DNA of 64,000 bases from Frateuria_A sp051900535 (GCF_051900535.1 NZ_JBHZGI010000002.1:434001-498000); one strand, 5' to 3'; counted from the first letter of the stretch, positions 26,533 through 35,603 are shown. Notes: generated from the sequence alone by a model not told the origin. A program made the numbers and translations.

Positions 26533-26625
26533 CGGGTGATCCATGAATGGGGCGAACAGGGAGCCCGCCACCTTAATGCGGCGGATTGAACTAGCAGTGA
26601 ATACGCGCGGATCCGGCGTGCATCG

Positions 26626-27540
26626 TTACCGGTCCCGGACGCGCGCAGCGTCGGCCCGGCACAGTCGCGCCAGCGCAGCCTCATAGGCGCGTTGCTCGAT
26701 GGTGCGGCCCAGCAGGCAACTGGCGGCAGCCAGCGCCACCAGCGCCACGCCCGCGTCGGACAGATCCACCACCAGCAAGGCCAGGCTGGGCACCGCGTAA
26801 GTGAGCAAGGCCGCGATGAAGCGCGCGGAACGTCCGCGCATGCGTTGCGGCGGCAAGCGCCCCCCTGCCGGGCTGAGCGCCTGCCAGCGCAGCCCCTCGA
26901 TCAATCCCAGCAGCAGCGCGAGCACCAGCAACACCATGATCCATGGCCGCGTGCCGGCCGGGTGCACTGCGCCATCCTGCGCGGCCAGGCACAACCACAG
27001 CCACAGCCCGCCCGTGTACCAGGACGCCACCACCCGGCTCACCGGCAGTTGCGCGGAACAGCGCGCCACGCCGTCCGACAGGCGGCGGCGATAGCTGTGT
27101 ACCGTGTAGACGAGGCTTGCGGCGCTGCATAGCGCCAGCGCCGCGCCAGCCGTGCGGGTCGCCCAGAACGTGTTCTCGCCGCGCACCAGGCCGGCCACCG
27201 CCAGCATCGGCAGGTACGCCGCCAGCGCCAGCAATGCCTCGCGCGTGGGTCGGCTGCGCCGGGCGGGGAACCATCCGTGCCACTCGGACAGCCCGCGCAG
27301 GTGCAGGCAGGCGACCACCAGGCCCGCACTGACGAACGCCGCCCCCAGCGCCAGCGGCAGCAGCGCCTCGCTGCGCCCGCCACGGTAGATGCCCAGCGCC
27401 AGCGCCAGCCCCAGCAGCATCCACAGTCCGTAGCCGGACAGCGCCAGGGTGCGCAGCAGCGAGGCCGGATAGGCAGGGGGCAGCGGGTGCTCGCGCGCGG
27501 TGGCGGAGACACAGGCCTGCATGTCGCTGGATGAGTGCAT
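26626..27540 (-). CDS. Multi-pass membrane protein, weakly DmsC-like
   Basis: A 304-residue protein with about eight predicted transmembrane helices. The layout, and a segment RSRPTREALLALAAYLPML after helix 2, loosely resemble the anchor subunit of DMSO reductase-type molybdoenzymes (DmsC/YnfH, where SSWLSRE precedes helix 3). However, no DmsA or DmsB partner lies nearby, so this is only a suggestion. The start is taken at ATG 27540; ATG 27522 is an alternative. It is divergent from the WYL regulator, with 125 bp between them. Confidence 0.6.
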   Translation of the reverse strand: MHSSSDMQACVSATAREHPLPPAYPASLLRTLALSGYGLWMLLGLALALGIYRGGRSEALLPLALGAAFVSAGLVVACLHLRGLSEWHGWFPARRSRPTREALLALAAYLPMLAVAGLVRGENTFWATRTAGAALALCSAASLVYTVHSYRRRLSDGVARCSAQLPVSRVVASWYTGGLWLWLCLAAQDGAVHPAGTRPWIMVLLVLALLLGLIEGLRWQALSPAGGRLPPQRMRGRSARFIAALLTYAVPSLALLVVDLSDAGVALVALAAASCLLGRTIEQRAYEAALARLCRADAARVRDR

Positions 27541-27665
27541 CACATCGAAGGCTCGGCGGCTGGGGAAAAACCGCGACCCGGCTCTCGTGCCGGGCCGTGC
27601 GACGGACTTGCGGCCGCCGCGGGCCGTACCCATGCTACACAAAGCTCCCACCCCAGCGGTATGCC

Positions 27666-28649
27666 ATGGATCGCTACGAACGCATTCTGACCCTGCACCG
27701 GGTTCTCAAATCGGCACATTACCCGGTCCCGCTGGCGCGGCTGATGGACGAGCTGGAATGTTCGCGAGCCACGCTCTATCGCGACATCGCCTTCCTGCGC
27801 GACGGTCTGGGCGCGCCGATCGAAAGCGCCGGCACCGATCAGGCCGCGTTCCGCTACGAGGTGGGCGAGGGCGAGCGCTTCGAGCTGCCGGGGCTGTGGC
27901 TGACCTCCGACGAACTGGCCGCGCTGCTGGCGCTCAACGAACTGATCGGCCGCTCCGGCCCCGGTGTGCTGGCCGGCGCGCTGGCACCGTTCAAGGCGCG
28001 CATCGAGCGCCTGCTCACCGGGCAGGAGAAGGCCAGGGCACTGCCGATCGAGCGCATCCGCGTGATCCCCTGGGGCGAGCGCAAGCTCGACCAGCAGGTG
28101 TTCCGCGTGACCGCCGGCGCGGTGCTCGAACGCAGTCGCGTGCGCTTTTCCTATCGCGCGCGCACCACCGATTCGGACAGCAAGCGCACCGTCTCCCCGC
28201 AGCGGCTGACGCACTACCGCGACAACTGGTATCTGGACGTGTGGGATCACGATCGCGAGGCGCTGCGCAGCTTTGCGGTGGATCGCATCCGCGAGGCGCA
28301 CGCGCTGGACGAGCCGGCGATCGACGTGCCGGAAACCGACCTCAACGAACTGCTCGCCTCCAGCTACGGCATTTTCGCCGGCAAGCCGAAGGCATGGGCC
28401 ACGATCCGCTTTTCCGCGCACGCCGCGCGCTGGGTAGCCGATGAACACTGGCATTCGCAGCAGAAGGGCGACTGGCTGCCGGACGGGCGCTACGAACTGA
28501 AGGTGCCGTACTCGAAGTCGCGCGAACTGCTGATGGACGTGCTCAAGTACGGACCGGACGCCGAAGTGGTGGCACCGCTGCCGCTGCGCGAAGAGATGAA
28601 GAGCCTGCTGCACATGGCGCTGGGCGCCTACCAACAAGGAGCGCGCTAG
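27666..28649 (+). CDS. YafY-type transcriptional regulator (HTH + WYL domain)
   Basis: A 327-residue regulator. An N-terminal HTH_11/DeoR-like domain (about 1-60, VPLARLMDELECSRATLYRD) is followed by a WYL domain with a Sm-like fold (about 135-215; RVRFSYRART, LTHYRDNWYLDVWDHDRE) and a C-terminal WCX extension (about 240-325). WYL domains bind ligands or nucleic acids and regulate stress, DNA-damage or defence genes in many bacteria. No defence genes are seen beside it. The ATG at 27666 gives the family N-terminus MDRYERIL. Confidence 0.88.
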   Translation: MDRYERILTLHRVLKSAHYPVPLARLMDELECSRATLYRDIAFLRDGLGAPIESAGTDQAAFRYEVGEGERFELPGLWLTSDELAALLALNELIGRSGPGVLAGALAPFKARIERLLTGQEKARALPIERIRVIPWGERKLDQQVFRVTAGAVLERSRVRFSYRARTTDSDSKRTVSPQRLTHYRDNWYLDVWDHDREALRSFAVDRIREAHALDEPAIDVPETDLNELLASSYGIFAGKPKAWATIRFSAHAARWVADEHWHSQQKGDWLPDGRYELKVPYSKSRELLMDVLKYGPDAEVVAPLPLREEMKSLLHMALGAYQQGAR

Positions 28650-28660
28650 CGCGGCTGCCC

Positions 28661-28680
28661 CCCCTCCCGCGGGAGAGGGG
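28661..28680. repeat. CTCCCGCGGGAG palindrome
   Basis: CCCCTCCCGC (28661-28670) with GGGAGAGGGG (28671-28680), a stem with a one-base bulge, between the convergent WYL-regulator and SLC13 genes. Same family as 19281-19304. Confidence 0.5.
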
Positions 28681-28734
28681 CCAAAGCGTACGTCGCCTGG
28701 CTCCCGGTCCCGAACGACTACCAGTTGTCGGCCG

Positions 28735-30501
28735 TCAGGGATGGAACGGCCAGAACTGCGGGATCAGCCACATCGACAGCGTGCAGAACAGCGCGATCAA
28801 CGGGATGCCGACCTTCATGAAGTCGGTGAAGCGGTAGCCGCCGGCGTAATACACCATCGTGTTGGTCGGATAGCCCACCGGCGTGGCGAACGAGGTCGCC
28901 GCGGCAAACGCCACCGCCACCACGAACGGACGCGGATCGGCATGCGCGGCGTGCGCCACGGTGACCGCGATGCTGACCATCAGCACCACCGAGGGGTTGT
29001 GTCCCATCAGTTCGGTGAGCAGTGCGGTCAACAGGTAAACCATCAGCAGCGCGGCCAACGGGCCATGGCTGCCGACCAGCCCCATCGCGCCCTGCACTAC
29101 CACGGTCGACAGGCCGGTCTTCTCGATCGCCAGTCCCAGCGGCAGGATCGCGCCGAGCAGGATGATGATCTTCCAGTCCATCCCTTCGTAGATGTCCTTG
29201 CGGCCGAAGCAGCCGGTCAGCGCCATCGCGGTCGCGCCGCACAGCGCGGCGATCGGGATCGGCAGCCAGTGCATGCCCGAGGTGATCACCACGGCGGCCA
29301 TGATCGCCGCGGCGATCCACGCCTTGCGCATGCTGCCGCGCGCGTCGTCACGTTCGCTGAGCACGATGAACGCATCGTCGGTGCGCAGCTTGGGCATGCC
29401 GCCCTCGTCGACCAGCGCCAGCAGCACGTCGCCGACCGCCAGGTCGGTATTGCTCAGCTTGTCGCGCAGTACCTGGCCGCGGCGGTGCACCGCCAGCACG
29501 GTGGCGCGGTAGCGCCAGTCCAGGCCCAACTCGGACAGCCGCCGTCCTTCGGCCGGGCTGCCCGGCGCGACCATCAACTCGGCCAGCACGCGGGTGCGGT
29601 CGTCCTCGCGCGCGTAGTGCTGCTCGGGGGCGTTGCGCAGGCGCGTGCGGCGCTGGAAATCCTCGATCTTCTCCCAGTCGCCGCGCACCAGCAGCACGTC
29701 GCCGACGGCGAGCTGTTGCTCGCGCGGGGACCACATGCGCCGCTCGCCGCGCAGAAGTTCCAGCGGATAGACGCCGTACTTGTCGCCCAGTTGCGCATCG
29801 GCGATGCGCTTGCCCAGCAGCGGCGAGTCCTCGCCCACCACCAGTTCGGTGACGTATTTGCCGACCTCGCCACCCTCGGGCAGCGCCGCGTCGATGTGCT
29901 TGGGCAGCAGCTTGCGCCCGATCAGCATCAGGTAGGCCATGCCGGCCACCGCCAGCAGCGCGCCCAGCTTGGTGAACTCGAACACGCCGAACGGCGGCAG
30001 GCCGTGCTTCTGCGCCAGGCTGTCGGTGAGCAGGTTGGAAGAGGTACCGATCAGCGTGCACACGCCGCCCATCTGCGCGGCGTAGGCCATCGGCATCAGC
30101 ACGCGCGCCGGCGAGGTACCGGTGCGCTGGCACACGCGCAGCGCCAGCGGCAGGAAGGTGGCGACCAGCGCGATGTTCTTCACGAACGCTCCCAACGGAG
30201 CGATCGCCAGCATCATCGCCAGGGTCAGCAGCCAGGGCTTGCGGATGCGCATCAACAGGCGCGTCAGCGGCTCCAGTGCGCCGGAGCGCTCGATGCCCAG
30301 GCTCAGCGCGAACATCGCCGCCACGGTCACGGTCGCCTCGTTGCTGAAGCCGGACAGCGCTTCCTCGGGGGTGACGATATGCAGCACCACCAGCGCCGCC
30401 AGCGCCAGCAACGCGACCAGGTCGATGCGCACCTTTTCGCTGGCGAACAGCGCCATCGCACCCACGATGATCGCCACCGTGGCCCAGGCCTGCCAGCTCA
30501 T
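28735..30501 (-). CDS. SLC13/DASS family permease with two RCK-C (TrkA-C) domains
   Basis: A 588-residue transporter. Two transmembrane blocks (about 1-195 and 395-588) flank a cytosolic insert of two TrkA-C/RCK-C domains (about 215-290 and 305-375). The substrate-site signature IGTSSNLL lies at 151-158, with the matching second-half motif VGYPTNTMVYY near 560. Members carry sulfate, dicarboxylates or other anions with Na+ or H+; the RCK-C insert is typical of sulfate/anion permeases of the SAC1/YfbS kind. The substrate cannot be fixed from sequence. It is monocistronic, with GGGGAG before its ATG. Confidence 0.88.
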   Translation of the reverse strand: MSWQAWATVAIIVGAMALFASEKVRIDLVALLALAALVVLHIVTPEEALSGFSNEATVTVAAMFALSLGIERSGALEPLTRLLMRIRKPWLLTLAMMLAIAPLGAFVKNIALVATFLPLALRVCQRTGTSPARVLMPMAYAAQMGGVCTLIGTSSNLLTDSLAQKHGLPPFGVFEFTKLGALLAVAGMAYLMLIGRKLLPKHIDAALPEGGEVGKYVTELVVGEDSPLLGKRIADAQLGDKYGVYPLELLRGERRMWSPREQQLAVGDVLLVRGDWEKIEDFQRRTRLRNAPEQHYAREDDRTRVLAELMVAPGSPAEGRRLSELGLDWRYRATVLAVHRRGQVLRDKLSNTDLAVGDVLLALVDEGGMPKLRTDDAFIVLSERDDARGSMRKAWIAAAIMAAVVITSGMHWLPIPIAALCGATAMALTGCFGRKDIYEGMDWKIIILLGAILPLGLAIEKTGLSTVVVQGAMGLVGSHGPLAALLMVYLLTALLTELMGHNPSVVLMVSIAVTVAHAAHADPRPFVVAVAFAAATSFATPVGYPTNTMVYYAGGYRFTDFMKVGIPLIALFCTLSMWLIPQFWPFHP

Positions 30502-30720
30502 GCGCGGGCTCCCCGGCGGCGTGCGGGGCGGCGCGGGGCCGATGGGCAGGGCCGGGCGTGCAGGCGGGTATTGGCTGGCATGGTTCCTTTGGGCTGCCTG
30601 GTCAATGGCGCGGACGCCGAAGGACCATCATAACGGTCGCGACCGCTGACGTCCGGACGCAGACTTCACCACAGCCCCACGCTAACGTATCGTGAGGACT
30701 CGCCCTTCACAGGCTACCGC

Positions 30721-31626
30721 ATGAGCCAGCCCGCTTCCGCGGATGCCCCGCGCAAACCGACCGTCGCACTGGCGCTTGGCGCCGGCGGCGCCAAGGGGCT
30801 GGCGCACATCGGCGTGATCGAGGAGATCGAGCGCCAGGGGTACGCGATCGGCGCGATCGCCGGCACCTCGATGGGCGCGCTGATCGGCGGCATCTATGCG
30901 ATGGGCAAGCTTCCGGTCTACCGCGACTGGGTCTGCAAGCTGGCCCGCTTCGACGTGCTGCGGCTGGTCGACTGGACCTTTCGCGGCGGGCTGATCAAGG
31001 GCGAGAAGATCATCGAGACCTTGCGCGAGCTGATCGGCGACGCGCGCATCGAGGACCTGCCGCTGGCCTATACCGCCGTGGCTACCGACATCGACCGCGA
31101 ACGCGAGGTCTGGCTGACCCGCGGCCAGCTGTTCGACGCGATTCGCGCGTCGATCGCGATTCCCACCATCTTCCGTCCACACACCATCGACGGTCGCCGT
31201 CTGGTCGACGGTGCGTTGCTCAACCCGGTGCCGGTGACGCCGCTGATCCGCGAGCGCGCGGAGGTCCTCTTCGCGATCAGCCTCGATGGCCGCGCCAGCA
31301 TGCTGGCCCCCGAGCGCAATGCCAGGGCCGATCCGGATGCAGGTCCGGACGAGGAATCCGGCTGGCTCGGCCGGCTGCTCTCGCACCGCGAGGACAAACC
31401 CGCGCGCGTGCACGAGCCCGGCGCACTGGCCCTGCTGAACCAGGCGATGGACCTGATGCAGTCGAACCTTTCGCGGCTGCGCCTCGCCGCGTACGAACCC
31501 GACTTGCTGATCGAGATTCCGCGCGATGCCGCGGCCACCTATGAGTTCTACCGCGCCACCGAGCTGATCGAGCTGGGGCGGACGCGCACCCGCGAGGCGC
31601 TGGAGCGCTGGCGACCCGAGGGTTGA
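30721..31626 (+). CDS. Patatin-like phospholipase family protein (RssA-like)
   Basis: A 301-residue hydrolase with the patatin Ser-Asp dyad: the oxyanion loop GAGGAKGLAHIGV (20-32), nucleophile Ser50 in GTSMGAL and Asp163 in VDGALLNPVPV. Such proteins release fatty acids from membrane lipids; RssA is the closest enterobacterial type. It has no signal peptide. The C-terminal ~100 residues are helical. No secretion-system genes are near, which argues for a housekeeping role rather than an effector. Confidence 0.88.
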   Translation: MSQPASADAPRKPTVALALGAGGAKGLAHIGVIEEIERQGYAIGAIAGTSMGALIGGIYAMGKLPVYRDWVCKLARFDVLRLVDWTFRGGLIKGEKIIETLRELIGDARIEDLPLAYTAVATDIDREREVWLTRGQLFDAIRASIAIPTIFRPHTIDGRRLVDGALLNPVPVTPLIRERAEVLFAISLDGRASMLAPERNARADPDAGPDEESGWLGRLLSHREDKPARVHEPGALALLNQAMDLMQSNLSRLRLAAYEPDLLIEIPRDAAATYEFYRATELIELGRTRTREALERWRPEG

Positions 31627-31739
31627 GGCAACGCGCCTGCGGGCGCCGATCTGGCAGCTTTTGCGGGTTTGTGGGCGACAGCGGCAGGTACCGGCTGCGC
31701 TTTTCGGCGCACGCGACGGAGCGCGCGCCTGCCTGACGT

Positions 31740-32108
31740 TCAATGCGGGCCGTGCGCGGCGAGGTAGGTTTCCAGGTACGTCTTCAACGCCACGGCGTTG
31801 TTGTGCTCCTCGTCGCGCGCGCCGAACAGCAGGGTCACCGGATGGCGGCGGGCTTTCTCGGCCAGCGCGTGCCAGCTTTCCGGGACGGTATCGAGTTCGC
31901 CCGCGTAGCGGTGGCGAAAGCCCTCCCAGCGCGTCGGCTCGTGGCCGAACCATTCGCGCAGCTCGCGCGAAGGGCCGACCTCCTTCGCCCACAGGTCGAG
32001 CGCCGCGTCGGCCTTCTTCAACCCGCGCGGCCACAGGCGGTCGACCAGCACGCGGTAGCCGTCCTTCGGCGAGGGCGGATCGTAGACGCGTTTGACGGCC
32101 AGGCTCAT
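31740..32108 (-). CDS. DUF488 family protein
   Basis: A 122-residue small cytoplasmic protein of the DUF488/YeaO family, recognised from KRVYDPPSPKDGYRVLVDRL, WPRGLKK, LWAKEVGPSRELREWFGH and TLLFGARDEEHNNA. The family is widespread and its activity is unknown. It is monocistronic between the patatin gene (convergent) and the GT2 gene. Confidence 0.88.
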   Translation of the reverse strand: MSLAVKRVYDPPSPKDGYRVLVDRLWPRGLKKADAALDLWAKEVGPSRELREWFGHEPTRWEGFRHRYAGELDTVPESWHALAEKARRHPVTLLFGARDEEHNNAVALKTYLETYLAAHGPH

Positions 32109-32166
32109 GGTGTCCCCCTTGGAAGGAAACCTGCCCCAAGCTTACGCCCCGCGGGTGAAAGACCCG

Positions 32167-32230
32167 TAGGGCGGTGGGCTTTCGACCACCGGCTCCGGTG
32201 GCGGTTGGGGCGTGGGCCGAAGCCCATCCT
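32167..32230. repeat. REP-like inverted pair, GGTGGGCTTCGGCCC family
   Basis: TAGGGCGGTGGGCTTTCGAC and an inverted copy CGTGGGCCGAAGCCCATCCT (32211-32230) with a GCCACCGG/CCGGTGGC hairpin between them, lying between the GT2 stop codon and the DUF488 start. Confidence 0.6.
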
Positions 32231-32242
32231 GTGACCCCGGGC

Positions 32243-32959
32243 CTAGAGCTCCTCGACGCGGGTGATCTTGGCGCGGCGCATCAGCCAGGCCACGCCGCGC
32301 AGGTCGGCCAGGCCGACCCACAGGCGGTCGAGCATGCCGTACTTGGAGGTGCCGGCGGTACGCGGTCGATGCCCGACCGGCACGCTGCGGCTCTCGAAGC
32401 CGGCGCGACGTACCAGCGCCGGCAGGTAGCGGTGCATGTGGTCGAAGTAGGGCAGGCGCAGGAAGGTCTCGCGCTCGAACAGCTTCAGGCCGCAGCCGGT
32501 GTCGGGCGTGGCGTCCTTGAGCATGCGTGAGCGCACCGCGTTGGCGATCTTCGAGGAGATGCGCTTGTTGAAGCTGTCGCGGCGCGTGGTGCGCCAGCCG
32601 GCGAACAGCTTCACCTCGGGCGGCGCGTCCCTGCGCGCATCGAGCAGTCGCGGAATGTCGGCCGGATCGTTCTGACCGTCGCCATCGAGCGTGGCGATCC
32701 AGCTGCCGCGCGCGGCGCGCACGCCGTTGGACACCGCCGTGCTCTGGCCGCTGCGGCTGACATGGTGCAGCACGCGCAGCTCCGGGTAGCTGGCCTTCTG
32801 CGCGGCCAGCACGGCGCGGCTGTCGTCGGTGGAATCGTCGTCCACGTAGACGATCTCGAAATCCGCCTTGCCGCGCAGCGCGGTGGCGATTTCGGCGAGC
32901 AGCGGCGGGATGTTGTCGCGCTCGTTGAACACGGGCACGACGACGGAAAGCTCGGGCAT
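32243..32959 (-). CDS. Family 2 glycosyltransferase, DPM1-like
   Basis: A 238-residue GT-A fold enzyme. VVVPVFNERDNIPPLLAEI is the nucleotide-binding start, VDDDSTDDS the first acidic motif, and TLDGDGQNDPADIPRLL carries the Asp92-x-Asp94 metal site. The core resembles dolichol/polyprenyl-phosphate mannose synthases and ArnC-like enzymes, but the C-terminal transmembrane helices of ArnC are missing, so it is soluble or peripheral. It probably charges undecaprenyl phosphate with a sugar for surface glycan modification. No glycan operon is next to it. Confidence 0.88.
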   Translation of the reverse strand: MPELSVVVPVFNERDNIPPLLAEIATALRGKADFEIVYVDDDSTDDSRAVLAAQKASYPELRVLHHVSRSGQSTAVSNGVRAARGSWIATLDGDGQNDPADIPRLLDARRDAPPEVKLFAGWRTTRRDSFNKRISSKIANAVRSRMLKDATPDTGCGLKLFERETFLRLPYFDHMHRYLPALVRRAGFESRSVPVGHRPRTAGTSKYGMLDRLWVGLADLRGVAWLMRRAKITRVEEL

Positions 32960-33046
32960 GGGGCCAGTCCGGGGAACGATTGGGCGGCGATTATCGCCGA
33001 TGCGCGCCGACGGCGCAGGCTGCGGAACAAGCGCCTGGCAGCCTTC

Positions 33047-33110
33047 TGTAGGAGCGCACCCTGTCCGCGACCGCCATGCATCCCGGTCGCGCAGAGGGTG
33101 CGCTCCTGGA
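33047..33110. repeat. Long REP-like palindrome downstream of parB
   Basis: TGTAGGAGCGCACC (33047-33060) pairs with GGGTGCGCTCCT (33096-33107), and CGCGACCG with CGGTCGCG, giving a ~60-nt near-perfect hairpin. It begins 9 bp past the parB stop codon and may end or stabilise the parAB transcript. Same family as 14123-14182. Confidence 0.75.
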
Positions 33111-33119
33111 TGAGCCGCG

Positions 33120-33986
33120 CTAGCGCAGCTTGCCGAGAATGCCGTCCAGCTCGTCGTTGCTGTGGTAGTGGATCACCAGCTTGCCGCGCCCGCCGCGACC
33201 CTGGGCCAGCTCCACGCGGGCGGCGAAGCGTTCGCCCAGCTCGCGCTCCAGCGCATCGATGTTGGGATCGCGCGGGCTGGCCTTGGCCTTGCCCTTGGGC
33301 GCGGCCTGCGCGCGACGCGCGGCTTCTTCCAGTTCGCGCACGCTCCAGCCCAGCGTCGAGGCCTGGCGTGCCAGCGGCACTGCAATGCCCTCGTCCAGCG
33401 TGAGCAGGCAGCGGGCGTGGCCCATCTCCAGCTTGCTCTCGTCCAGCAGTTTCTTGATCGGGGCGGGCAGGTCGATCAGGCGCAGCAGGTTGGACACCGC
33501 CGCGCGCGAGCGGCCGACCGCGTCGGCGGCCTGCTGGTGGGTGAGGTCGAAGTCGTCGATCAGCCGCTTGAGTGCGTCGGCCTCTTCCAGCGGGGTGAGG
33601 TCCTGGCGCTGGATGTTCTCGATCAGCGCCATCGCCGGCACGGCGGCCTCGTCGACCGTCTTGACCAGCGCCGGGATGTCGCTCATCTGCGCGCGCTGGG
33701 CCGCGCGCCAGCGGCGTTCGCCGGCGATCAGCTCGTAGCTGTTGCTGCCGATGGCGCGCACCACCACCGGCTGGATCAGGCCCTGCGCCTTGATCGAGGC
33801 GGCCAGTTCGTCCAGCGCCTCTTCATTCCAGTGCCGGCGCGGCTGGTACTTGCCCGGCTGGATCTGCTGGATCGGCAGGCTGCGCAGCTCGCCTTCCTGT
33901 TCCAGCGGCGACGCGGCGCCGGCGCCGTCGCCGCCGAGCAGCGCGTCCAGCCCGCGGCCGAGTCCCCGTTTCTTCGCGGCGGCCAT
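33120..33986 (-). CDS. parB: Chromosome partitioning protein ParB
   Basis: A 288-residue centromere-binding CTPase. The N-terminus KKRGLGRGLDALLG is the ParA-interaction segment, residues about 32-125 are the ParB/Srx CTP-binding domain with GERRWRAAQ, and the helix-turn-helix follows (LTHQQAADAVGRSRAAVSNL). The C-terminus is the dimerisation domain. It starts 2 bp after the parA stop codon, so the two are translationally coupled. It segregates the origin region, and it lies about 29 kb from dnaA. I saw no parS copy in this window. Confidence 0.97.
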   Translation of the reverse strand: MAAAKKRGLGRGLDALLGGDGAGAASPLEQEGELRSLPIQQIQPGKYQPRRHWNEEALDELAASIKAQGLIQPVVVRAIGSNSYELIAGERRWRAAQRAQMSDIPALVKTVDEAAVPAMALIENIQRQDLTPLEEADALKRLIDDFDLTHQQAADAVGRSRAAVSNLLRLIDLPAPIKKLLDESKLEMGHARCLLTLDEGIAVPLARQASTLGWSVRELEEAARRAQAAPKGKAKASPRDPNIDALERELGERFAARVELAQGRGGRGKLVIHYHSNDELDGILGKLR

Positions 33987-33988
33987 GG

Positions 33989-34834
33989 TTACTCCTGGTG
34001 GATGTCGGCGGCCGCGTCGAGCGTCTCGCCGGTGTCGTGCATGTCGTTGAGCGCGGCCACGGCCGCCTGTGCGCCGCGTTCGCGGCGGATGATCTCGCCA
34101 GCCAGGCCGATGTAGGCGATCGCGCCGCGCGAGCTGCGGTCGTACAGGTGGATCGGCTGGCCGTGGCTGGGCGCCTCGGCCAGGCGCACGTTGCGCGGGA
34201 TGATCGAGCGCAGCACCTTGTCGCCGAAGTGCTGGGTCAGCTGCGCCGAGACCTCGTTGCCAAGGTTGTTGCGCACGTCGTACATGGTGCGCAGCAGGCC
34301 CTCGATCTCCAGCTTCGGGTTCAGCCGCTGGCGCACCGCCTTGACCGTGTCGAGCAGGCTTGAGAGCCCTTCCAGCGCGAAGTATTCGCACTGCACCGGC
34401 ACCAGCACCCCATCGGCCGCGGTCAGCGCGTTGAGCGTGAGCAGGTGCAGCGAGGGCGGGCAGTCGATCAGGATGGTCTGGTACTTGTCGCTGACCTTGG
34501 CCAGCTGTTCCTTGAGCCGGCTTTCGCGGGCGATCGCGTCCATCAGCTTGAGCTCGGCGGCGGTCAGGTCGCCATTGCCGGGGAGCAGGTCGTAGTGGCC
34601 TTCGGTGCTGACGATGGCGCGCTCGATCGGCGATTCGTCCAGCAGCACCTCGCAGCCATTGGGCTTGGCCTCGCGCTTGTCCACGCCCGAGGCCATGGTG
34701 GCGTTGCCCTGCGGGTCGAGGTCGACCAGCAGCACCTTGCGCTTGGCGGCCGCCAGGGCCGCAGCGAGGTTGACCGCCGTGGTGGTCTTGCCGACGCCGC
34801 CCTTCTGGTTGGCGACAGCGATGATGCGGGCCAT
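33989..34834 (-). CDS. parA: Chromosome partitioning ATPase ParA
   Basis: A 281-residue ParA/MinD-family ATPase. It has the deviant Walker A KGGVGKTTTAVN (11-22) and Walker A' region VLLVDLDPQGNAT, plus the switch motif ILIDCPPSLHLLTLNAL. It forms the DNA-bound gradient that moves ParB-parS complexes. The start MARIIAVANQ (34834) is the normal family N-terminus; an upstream in-frame start would add seven residues. It is followed directly by parB and preceded by rsmG, the common rsmG-parA-parB order. Confidence 0.97.
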   Translation of the reverse strand: MARIIAVANQKGGVGKTTTAVNLAAALAAAKRKVLLVDLDPQGNATMASGVDKREAKPNGCEVLLDESPIERAIVSTEGHYDLLPGNGDLTAAELKLMDAIARESRLKEQLAKVSDKYQTILIDCPPSLHLLTLNALTAADGVLVPVQCEYFALEGLSSLLDTVKAVRQRLNPKLEIEGLLRTMYDVRNNLGNEVSAQLTQHFGDKVLRSIIPRNVRLAEAPSHGQPIHLYDRSSRGAIAYIGLAGEIIRRERGAQAAVAALNDMHDTGETLDAAADIHQE

Positions 34835-34867
34835 GGTCGTCTTAACTTGCAACAAAGGACGGGTAGA

Positions 34868-35530
34868 TTAGCAGGGCGCGCCGGAGCCTGATCCATCGGC
34901 CCCGGTACGGTGGATCACGACCAGGCTGCGCTCGGCGTCCAGGCCGGGCACCGCCAGCGCGTGCGTGGCCTGGACGGCGAAGCCGGGCGGCAGCGCGGCG
35001 ATCTCGTCGGCCGGCGCCCTGCCCTTCATCGCCAGCCAGCGGCCGGACGGGGCAAGCAGGTGGCCGCCCCAGGCGAGCATGTCCGCCAGGCTGGCGAAGG
35101 CACGCGCGGTAACGCAGTCGAAGCGCCCCTCGACCTCCTCCACCCGCGACTGCACGGCGCGCACCCCCTCGAGCCTGAGCGAGCGGATGGCCTCGCGCAG
35201 GAAGCGCACCTTCTTGCCGTTGGAGTCGACCAGCAGCACCTCGCGCCCGGGGGCGGCGATCGCCAGCGGGATGCCGGGCAGGCCGGGGCCGGTGCCCAGG
35301 TCGGCGAGACTCTCGCCCTGCACGTAGGGCAGGATCGCCAGCGAGTCGAGCAGGTGGCGGGTGACCATCTCGGCAGGGTCGCGCACGGCGGTGAGGTTGT
35401 AGGCGCTGTTCCAGCGTTCGAGCAGCGCCTGGTAGTCGAGCAGCCGCTCGACCGCGCCGGGCGGCAGCGCCAGGCCCATCGCCGCCAGGCCCTGTTCGAG
35501 CCGGTGTTGCAGGGCGGGGCGTGGGCTCAT
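34868..35530 (-). CDS. rsmG: 16S rRNA (guanine527-N7)-methyltransferase RsmG
   Basis: A 220-residue SAM-dependent methyltransferase (formerly GidB). The SAM-binding loop is LADLGTGPGLPGIPLAIA, with the family motifs LERWNSAYNLTAVRDP and HLLDSLAILPY before it. It methylates N7 of G527 in 16S rRNA; loss gives low-level streptomycin resistance. It sits 33 bp upstream of parA on the same strand. Its usual partner mnmG is not adjacent. Confidence 0.96.
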   Translation of the reverse strand: MSPRPALQHRLEQGLAAMGLALPPGAVERLLDYQALLERWNSAYNLTAVRDPAEMVTRHLLDSLAILPYVQGESLADLGTGPGLPGIPLAIAAPGREVLLVDSNGKKVRFLREAIRSLRLEGVRAVQSRVEEVEGRFDCVTARAFASLADMLAWGGHLLAPSGRWLAMKGRAPADEIAALPPGFAVQATHALAVPGLDAERSLVVIHRTGADGSGSGAPC

Positions 35531-35603
35531 GGGCGGGTCCGGGCGCGGGCAGGACCGCGAAGTATCCGCGCGCGCGCGCATCGAAGCCAGCGCGTTGGCT
35601 GCC

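Noticed and set aside
27362..27420. Possible tRNA or other structured RNA in intergenic regions
   Set aside because: No cloverleaf-like sequence or CCA-type end was seen in any gap. A covariance search was not possible here.
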